A stretch of 51,172 nucleotides of DNA from Bacteroidia bacterium. GTDB lineage: Bacteria; Bacteroidota; Bacteroidia; 2-12-FULL-35-15. This document shows, piece after piece, positions 46,101 through 51,172 of the stretch. The DNA is taken from the NCBI GenBank assembly GCA_020051175.1, contig JAGVJJ010000037.1:1-51172 (forward strand). The letters run 5' to 3'. How positions within the stretch are numbered: position 1 is the first letter of the stretch; each line of letters begins with the position of its first letter. The notes under the pieces are model-generated. The model saw only the letters and a list, made by a program, of their open reading frames with translations. It was not told the origin of the DNA and did not search any database. Both the position numbers and the translations under genes were made by a program.

Positions 46101-48581
46101 GGTGCCACAGCTTCTACCTGGACCAGTAATGGCGATGGCACTTTCAGTGATTCTTCACTTGTAAATGCCGTTTATACACCTGGTTCAACCGATATTTCAA
46201 ATGGTACTGTTACATTATTTATTACCAGTGATGATCCTGTGGGTCCTTGTACCCCTGCCGTAGATTCTATGGTTCTTACCATTAACCCTGCTGCAGTGGC
46301 TAACGCGGGAATTGACGATACGGTATGTTCTGGCGGAGTATATACTCTTTCCGGGGCAATCTCGGGTGGTGCCACTTCAGCAACATGGAGTACTTCCGGT
46401 GATGGAACATTTAATAACAATACCTTATTGAATGCAGTTTATACAGCAGGTTCGGGTGATATTGCTGCAACTAGCGTTTATTTAATACTTACTACAAATG
46501 ATCCTGCTGGTGTATGTACCGCAACGTTCGACAGTGTATTGCTGACAATTGCACTACCACCGTCCGTTGTTATTACTGACCCTACACCTGTCTGTCAGCC
46601 TCTGACCATAGACCTTACTCAGCCTGCCGTTACTGCTGGCTCCACACCAGGACTTACATTTAACTATTATACAAATGCTGCTGCCACAATCCACGTAGCT
46701 GATTCTACTGCTATTACAACTACCGGAACATATTACATAGTAGGTACAACATCTTTGGGTTGTACCGATACTGCTGCTGTAAATGTAGTTGTAAATCTGT
46801 CTGCTGTGGGCGGTATTGCTAGTCCTGATGCACTTGTATGCTCTGGTGCAAATGGTGATACAATAGTGCTTACAAACTATGTGGGTTCAATTCAGCAATG
46901 GCAATACTCAACAGATGGTGGTATGAACTGGATCAATATTGCAAATACAACACCGCTGCAGACATATTCCAATCTTACGACTACTACCTGGTACAGGGCA
47001 ATGTTGACTGCTACATGTGCTTCAGCTGTTTCTGAAGAGGCACGTATAACAGTTGACCCCAATGCGCTTTCTGTTGGCGGTACTGTAACTCCGAATGATA
47101 CTGTATGCAGCGGAGCGAATAACGATACCATTACACTCAGCGGTCATGTAGGAACAGTGTTGCGCTGGGAATATTCGATAGACGGTGGGAATACATGGGT
47201 GTATATCAACAATACAAGTACATCACAGGTTTACACAAATCTTACCACAACAACCATCTTCCATGCTGTGGTTCAGAACAGCGTTTGCGGACCAGCTGTA
47301 TCTTCTAACGATACAATTACTGTTACTGGTTTCTCTGATGCAGGCTTTATTGCTGGTGCTACTCCCGGCTGCCCGAATGAAACCAGTGGAATCCTTGCTC
47401 TTAACGGGCATTCAGGCACAGTGCTTGGCTGGCAATATTCCATTAATGGTGGAACTACCTGGACAGACACATTGAACCTGAACGATTCACTTGCTTATAC
47501 CAATCTTGCAGACACTACTATTTACAGGGCTATTGTCCAGAGCCAGGGATGTGCTGCAGATACCACTCCTGCTGCTGCTGTGGTTGTTTATCCTAAACCG
47601 GTGGCTGCGTTTACAGCAGATACAGTGTGTTTGGGTACAGCTACAACCTTTACAAATACGTCTTCTGTTGCAGCCGGATCAATACAATTTAGCCAATGGG
47701 ACTTTGGTGATAACAATACCTCATTAATTACCAGTCCGCAGCACACCTACCCGGCATTGGGTACGTATGCAGCAAGCCTCGTGGTGATTTCCAACTTCGG
47801 ATGTAAGGATACGTCTACTGTAAACGTGATTACAGATACGCTTCCAAATGCACAGATAACAGCCAGTGGTTCTATGTCGTTCTGTTGTGGCGGCAGTGTT
47901 ACATTGAGTGGTATGCCCGGACTTGCTTATCTGTGGAGCGCTTCGGCTGCAACCACACAAAGCATCACAGTTAACGATTGCAACTCTGGTTCCGGTAACT
48001 ATCTGTTGACGGTTACAGACCCAGTTAGCTCTTGTTCAAATACAGCTTCTGTGGCGGTGGTTATTTTCCCGCTACCTGCTGTTGACGCTGGTAATGATAC
48101 AACTATAAACAAAGGTGGCTCTGTTCTTCTGAACGGACAGGGCGGTATTGTATATGCCTGGACTCCGGTTACAAACCTTACAAACCCTGGTGTCGCTAAC
48201 CCGGTGGCAACTCCGGAGGCTACAACAATGTATATATTGACGGCCACTGATATCAATGGATGTGTGAACTCTGATTCAATAACCATAACGGTATTGGCGG
48301 ACCCTAATAACATTGTTATTACCAATCTCTTGACCACAAATGGAGATGGTTTCAATGATTTATGGGTTATCAGCGACCTGGAGAAATTCCCGGGAACCGA
48401 AGTAATTGTTATAAACAGGGAAGGGCAGCAGGTATTCTATTCAGCGGCATACGACAATATGTGGGATGGTACCAATAAAAATGGCAAGCCGTTGCCGGAT
48501 GGAACCTATTATTATTTTGTAAAATTACCTGGTGCAAATACAATTTATAAAGGTCCTATAACAATATTAAACGAAAAATAA
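43146..48581 (+). CDS. Giant SprB-like T9SS type B adhesin
   Basis: The 1811-residue protein has a signal peptide (1-21, ending IAEAQ) and a CARDB-like domain (about 22-130). Ig-like modules follow, the main block being six units of ~88 residues (about 611-1139; each with AGxDxxIC, then GDGTF and AVYTPG). Two related units precede the block (413-610). Three ~85-residue units (1219-1482) have the W-Y-S-x-D/N-G-G pattern. A PKD domain (1485-1569; SQWDFGDNN) and a type B sorting domain (about 1723-1811; TTNGDGFNDLWVI, then WDGTNKNGKPLPDGTYYYF) complete it. By analogy with SprB it should be secreted by T9SS and carried on the surface for adhesion or gliding. The next gene encodes a PorP/SprF-type partner. 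No enzyme domain is visible. Confidence 0.88.
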   Translation: MRKILLFLIPLLAIAGIAEAQTNLSVSNFFAGADGCALSANRNVSVGLENVGSTDLSNVSFNLSYTINGGAPVTDFGITISSLPAGQTYTYNFSTSANLSAPGPYNFVCYVSGLAGDADQSNDTTFTTVTNKASVGGAVTASDTVCQGTNSGTLNLGPHTGNVLRWESSLNGINWTNIGNAGSTSYTYNNLADTTYYRVIVKNLTCPIDSSSYAKITVTPIPFLSSSLSTGVCSGSTFSYIPTGTVPGSTFTWSRDSVDHITPVSSSGSGNISEVIFSDTSIAVYTFYDIVTTANGCSNSGETVIVRVDSTTPGPAGTITGVTPVCQNTFNFPYFTAGLDPDTTAWYTWSYTGTGASRFSGGPATPFPASNSTGLFFSPSATSGDLTVTGTNYCGSGPPSPVYPITVDTAALATAGGPDSACQTAIPLPIMLTGASVGGPFAIVGTWSIISGGGSLNTVTPTNMPDTVTYTPAPGYLGPVVLRLTTNDPVGVCGAVFSDRSIRIDTAAIAIAGGPDAFCQSPVATPITLSGSSVGGPFGTVGTWSIVSGGGTLGTVTPTNRPDTVIYTPVANYADTITLQLTTNDPGTSCGVVTALRTIIIDSVAVVAAGADTTICAGSTYTLAGTMGGGATSVTWTTLGDGTFNDSSLVNAVYTPGVTDTTNHTVTLVISTDDPLGPCSFVTDTMIITIDPAPLVSAGIDDTICAGSTYTLAGSIGGSAVTSTWTTSGDGTFSDSSLVNAVYTPGVTDTANGSVFLILTTNDPTGVCTAAFDTMQLVINPPATVSAGADAAICAGSTLTLAGSRTGGASASTWTTTGDGTFSDSSLVNAVYTPGVTDVTSGTVTLIITSDDPAGPCPVLVDSMVLTIDPIPTVTAGADDSICADGTFTLAGAIGGSATSLTWTTSGDGTFNDSSLVNAIYTPGQADSTLGSVYLVITTNDPVGACIPVTDSMFLLVKPPAVVSAGADNTICSGTTYTLAGSRSGGATASTWTSNGDGTFSDSSLVNAVYTPGSTDISNGTVTLFITSDDPVGPCTPAVDSMVLTINPAAVANAGIDDTVCSGGVYTLSGAISGGATSATWSTSGDGTFNNNTLLNAVYTAGSGDIAATSVYLILTTNDPAGVCTATFDSVLLTIALPPSVVITDPTPVCQPLTIDLTQPAVTAGSTPGLTFNYYTNAAATIHVADSTAITTTGTYYIVGTTSLGCTDTAAVNVVVNLSAVGGIASPDALVCSGANGDTIVLTNYVGSIQQWQYSTDGGMNWINIANTTPLQTYSNLTTTTWYRAMLTATCASAVSEEARITVDPNALSVGGTVTPNDTVCSGANNDTITLSGHVGTVLRWEYSIDGGNTWVYINNTSTSQVYTNLTTTTIFHAVVQNSVCGPAVSSNDTITVTGFSDAGFIAGATPGCPNETSGILALNGHSGTVLGWQYSINGGTTWTDTLNLNDSLAYTNLADTTIYRAIVQSQGCAADTTPAAAVVVYPKPVAAFTADTVCLGTATTFTNTSSVAAGSIQFSQWDFGDNNTSLITSPQHTYPALGTYAASLVVISNFGCKDTSTVNVITDTLPNAQITASGSMSFCCGGSVTLSGMPGLAYLWSASAATTQSITVNDCNSGSGNYLLTVTDPVSSCSNTASVAVVIFPLPAVDAGNDTTINKGGSVLLNGQGGIVYAWTPVTNLTNPGVANPVATPEATTMYILTATDINGCVNSDSITITVLADPNNIVITNLLTTNGDGFNDLWVISDLEKFPGTEVIVINREGQQVFYSAAYDNMWDGTNKNGKPLPDGTYYYFVKLPGANTIYKGPITILNEK
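44970..46560 (+). repeat. Six ~265-bp Ig-like repeat units within the adhesin gene
   Basis: Units begin near 44970, 45234, 45500, 45767, 46037 and 46298. Each encodes AGxDxxIC, a GG(S/A)-containing strand, GDGTF and AVYTPG (IYTPG in unit 4, VYTAG in unit 6). Units differ by many base changes but keep their length, so they are older than the 207-bp repeat at the window start. Confidence 0.85.
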
Positions 48582-48585
48582 CACA

Positions 48586-48617
48586 GCTCCTCACCCTTAA
48601 AATAAAGGATAAGGAGC
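48586..48617 (+). other. Hairpin in the adhesin-anchor intergenic space
   Basis: GCTCCT (48586-48591) pairs with AGGAGC (48612-48617), with an inner CCTT/AAGG pairing after a small internal loop. No T run follows, so it is more likely an mRNA-processing or partial-attenuation structure than a full terminator. Confidence 0.4.
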
Positions 48618-48673
48618 GCATATATGTGTTTGCTTGTTTCTCTTTATAAAGGGCAGGACTAAATAAAAGATAA

Positions 48674-51172
48674 ATGAAAAAGAAAAGTTTACTCCTTCTT
48701 GTCGCAATTTTCTTCATGCCTTCTTTCTTGGCATGGTTTGGCGGCTTATCCTCTTTCCGGGGAAAAGCAGCAGGGATTTTTGCTCAGCAGTTGCCTTTCA
48801 GCAGCCAGTATTATACCAACTCGTTTGTGATAAATCCTGCCTTTACAGGTAATAGCGATTATATCAACGCTTTTCTAACGCACCGCTCCCAGTGGACCGG
48901 TCTGGCAGGCGCTCCGCAAACCAGCTATCTGACAGTGGATGGCCCGATGCGTTCAAGAAACTCCGGACTGGGTTTGAAAGTGTATACAGATGTAACGGAT
49001 ATAATAAGCCGGGTTGGGGCGTTTGGAAGTTATTCCTACAAACTGAAACTCAACGATTCCAGCCATGTATTGTTTGGACTGGCAATGGGGGCATTGGGAA
49101 ATAAATTGGATTTTTCTAAAGCTGTAATCAAAGATAATAATGACCCTTTCTTATACCAGCAGTCAAAAAGCAGAACTGTTTTCAGTGCGGATATAGGGGT
49201 TGCTTATGTGTGGAAGCGTTTGACCGTGGGCTTTGCAATTCCACAGGTACTTGGAAACAGGGTTAAATACACCATTCTTAATGACGATAACAGCTATTAC
49301 AATTTCAAAAGGCACTATCACGGTACTATCAAATATGAATTCGATCTTGTAAAAGAAAAAGGGATCACAGCATATCCTTTGTTGATGGTGAGAGCTGTTA
49401 AGGGCGGGCCTTTTCAGTATGACTTAAATGGTGTGGTTGATTGGAAAAACAAGGGATGGGTAGGGCTTACCTTCCACAGTAATTATGCTTTTGCAATCAG
49501 CGCAGGCGCACGTTATAAAAACTTCAGCATTGGGTATGCTTATGATATTGGTGTAAATAAAGTGCGTTCATATCTGGGGACTACGTCCGAATTTCTTTTA
49601 GGATATACGTTTGCCGACAGGAAAAAATACAGAGGTCCTGAAGGATCGGATGAATCGGACACAGATACGCTGACTATTTCTAAAACCAGCAGGGATACAA
49701 TATACAGTATTGTTGCAGCCCAGCTGAAAGCGTTGGCGGACAGTAACAAAGCTGAGGTGGAAAGGTTGAAAGCAGAGCTTGCGAAAGCAAAAGCGGGTGA
49801 TCCTGCTACCTCGGCTGACGGCAAGCCTCTGGCCTATATTTCAGGCCGCCTGGTGGATGAACAGGGCAATCCGGTGAATGATGCGCAGGTGGAGGTTGTA
49901 AATAAATCCAACAACCAGGTGGTTGCAAGGCCATTTACCAATGCCGATGGAACGGTGCGTATTCCAGTACCTGCCGGACAAACATACGATGTTGTATTTA
50001 ACAAGCCGGGTTATTTATATAAGCCTGTAAATGTATCAGTTCCTGAAACAGCTGGCTATGAGTGGAGTTTGAAGGATGTGACCATGCAGAAATTGGAGGT
50101 GGGCAAAAAAGTGGTGTTGAACAACATACAGTTCGATTTAAACAAGGCTTCCTTAAAGCCTGAATCGTATGCAGAATTGGATCAAACGGTTAAACTGATA
50201 AAGGAGATACCGTCACTTGAAATGGAAGTGTCCGGACATACTGATAATGTTGGTTCGGCATCCGGCAACCAGGAGCTTTCACAACAGCGTGCAAAAGCTG
50301 TAATGGATTATCTCGTGAGTAAGGGTTGCGACCAGAACCGTCTGTCATACAAAGGTTACGGTGCAAGTCAGCCAATAGCGGATAACAACTCGGAGAGTGG
50401 ACGTAAGCTAAACCGCAGAACGGAGTTCAAAGTGTTGAAAGTGGAAGGTCAGTATGATATTGTATCCGGTTCTGAAGCAGCCTCTGTGGGCGCTAACAGG
50501 AGTACATCAGCTTCTGTATCAAATGCGGCCAACGATGCTGCAATTGCACAGCTGAAAGCAAAAACAGAAAACTATGAGCAGCAACTGGAGCAGTTGAGAC
50601 AAGAGCTTGCAAAAGTGAAGAGTGCTCCGGCAACAACTACAGCAAACACGGAAAATCCTGTGATAATGGCACAGCTGAAAGCTATGTCAGACAGCAACCA
50701 GGTACAGCTTGAGCGCATGAAAGCGGAGCTTGCAAAAGCAAAAGCTGTTTCAACACCGCTAGTAGATGAATCGCGTATGGCGCAGTTGCAGGCAAAAGCG
50801 GATAGCAATCAGGCTCAAATTGATTTATTGAAAGCTGAGCTTGCAGCATCTAAATCGGTAACTGGCAGTGTTGATAATGCACGTATGATAGAGCTGAAAA
50901 CTAAATCAGACAGCAACCAGGTAGTTATGAACCAGATTAAAGCGGAGTTGGCGCAGTTAAAAACTGCTGCTCCAGCAGAAGATCCACGCATGGCTCAGCT
51001 GAAAGCTAAGGCGGACAGCAACCAAGCCCAGATTGATTTGTTAAGGGCAGAGCTTGCACTATCAAAAGCTTCAGCAGCAACTCCTGTTGAAGATCCGCGT
51101 ATGGCGCAATTGAAAGCGAAATCAGATACTAACCAGGTGGAGATTGAACGTTTGAAAGCAGAGCTCGCCAAA
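48674..51172 (+). CDS. PorP/SprF-family barrel fused to OmpA domain and coiled-coil repeats, 5' part
   Basis: The frame from ATG 48674 stays open to the window end (833 codons), so the stop is outside. After a signal region (1-38, ending IFAQQ) comes a PorP/SprF barrel (about 39-315; QYYTNSFVINPAFTGNSDYI, then HRSQWTGLAGAPQT). A 25-residue coil (347-371) follows, then a carboxypeptidase-regulatory-like domain (about 380-465; GRLVDEQGNPVNDAQVEV). The OmpA domain (about 478-592) has IQFDLNKASLKPES, SGHTDNVGS and LNRRTEFKV. From about 620 at least six AQLKAKADSNQAQIDLLKAE-type coils run on. The barrel should hold the type B adhesin encoded just upstream, and the OmpA part should bind peptidoglycan. 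The repeats after OmpA are unusual. Confidence 0.88.
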   Translation, partial: MKKKSLLLLVAIFFMPSFLAWFGGLSSFRGKAAGIFAQQLPFSSQYYTNSFVINPAFTGNSDYINAFLTHRSQWTGLAGAPQTSYLTVDGPMRSRNSGLGLKVYTDVTDIISRVGAFGSYSYKLKLNDSSHVLFGLAMGALGNKLDFSKAVIKDNNDPFLYQQSKSRTVFSADIGVAYVWKRLTVGFAIPQVLGNRVKYTILNDDNSYYNFKRHYHGTIKYEFDLVKEKGITAYPLLMVRAVKGGPFQYDLNGVVDWKNKGWVGLTFHSNYAFAISAGARYKNFSIGYAYDIGVNKVRSYLGTTSEFLLGYTFADRKKYRGPEGSDESDTDTLTISKTSRDTIYSIVAAQLKALADSNKAEVERLKAELAKAKAGDPATSADGKPLAYISGRLVDEQGNPVNDAQVEVVNKSNNQVVARPFTNADGTVRIPVPAGQTYDVVFNKPGYLYKPVNVSVPETAGYEWSLKDVTMQKLEVGKKVVLNNIQFDLNKASLKPESYAELDQTVKLIKEIPSLEMEVSGHTDNVGSASGNQELSQQRAKAVMDYLVSKGCDQNRLSYKGYGASQPIADNNSESGRKLNRRTEFKVLKVEGQYDIVSGSEAASVGANRSTSASVSNAANDAAIAQLKAKTENYEQQLEQLRQELAKVKSAPATTTANTENPVIMAQLKAMSDSNQVQLERMKAELAKAKAVSTPLVDESRMAQLQAKADSNQAQIDLLKAELAASKSVTGSVDNARMIELKTKSDSNQVVMNQIKAELAQLKTAAPAEDPRMAQLKAKADSNQAQIDLLRAELALSKASAATPVEDPRMAQLKAKSDTNQVEIERLKAELAK
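50535..51172 (+). repeat. Degenerate ~110-bp repeats encoding coiled-coil modules
   Basis: Units start near 50535, 50667, 50777, 50886, 50990 and 51100. Each encodes about 25 residues of the form AQLKAKxDSNQxQ(I/L)xxLKAEL plus a linker rich in Ala, Ser, Thr and Pro. One more copy, at about 49712-49790, lies before the OmpA domain. The array continues past the window. Confidence 0.85.

Noticed and set aside
48892..49104. Short plus-strand frame inside the SprF-OmpA gene
   Set aside because: It is out of frame with the long open frame from 48674 that encodes the recognised domains.
50535..51172. CRISPR-like array because of regular ~110-bp spacing
   Set aside because: The repeats are degenerate, in frame and encode coiled-coil modules with no unique spacers.

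Overview
The window looks like a Bacteroidota chromosome, probably of the Chitinophagales/Sphingobacteriales type. The evidence is: proteins with type IX secretion (T9SS) C-terminal sorting domains of both type A and type B; a PorP/SprF-family barrel; promoters of the form TTTG-N19/20-TAnnTTTG; a DUF3822-rsmD pair; and AT-rich intergenic spacers full of short repeats. No phage, IS element, CRISPR array or rRNA was seen. Housekeeping genes are mixed with surface and polysaccharide genes.

Layout. 1-1316: 3' end of a repeat-rich, PKD-containing, T9SS type B protein. 1360-10780: central metabolism and general genes (pdhB on the minus strand, then lhgO, a TMTC-like membrane TPR protein, a GNAT acetyltransferase, a two-module M16 peptidase and icd), closed by a strong terminator. 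10829-11226: a frameshifted DUF7793-like gene. 11379-14903: two membrane proteins, an acyltransferase-3 protein and a YfhO-like protein. 15067-17349: an alkyltransferase-like DNA repair protein, trmB and a PhoR-like histidine kinase. 17523-17596: tRNA-Asp with its own promoter and terminator. 17895-20111: an intact DUF7793-like protein, a PAS histidine kinase and a frameshifted response regulator.

20168-28087 is the most unusual part. It holds a secreted glycoside hydrolase, an alkaline-phosphatase-superfamily ('sulfatase') membrane enzyme interrupted by one in-frame TGA, and a 1287-residue protein fusing a processive GT2 glycosyltransferase to a GH26-like domain and a GH2/GH5-like domain. 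In the GH26-like domain both catalytic glutamates look replaced. I infer a surface or periplasmic glycan assembly locus that combines polymerisation, trimming or transglycosylation, and possibly head-group transfer, loosely similar in logic to osmoregulated periplasmic glucan systems.

28347-36350: an MBL-fold hydrolase, a DinB-like protein, an outer-membrane barrel, a PLP-dependent ammonia-lyase, a TlpA-like thioredoxin and gcvP. 36484-39528: two T9SS type A secreted proteins and a small secreted protein resembling the C-terminal domain of GldM. 39647-42823: a RecD-like helicase, a DUF3822 protein and rsmD, with several copies of a 14-bp intergenic repeat. 43146-51172: an 1811-residue SprB-like adhesin with a type B sorting domain, followed directly by a PorP/SprF barrel fused to an OmpA domain and a coiled-coil repeat array that runs off the window. 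This pair is probably a secreted adhesin and its outer-membrane anchor.

Three genes are disrupted (two frameshifts and one nonsense codon). They may be real pseudogenes or errors in the assembly. All domain positions were read by eye from translations; no database search was run.
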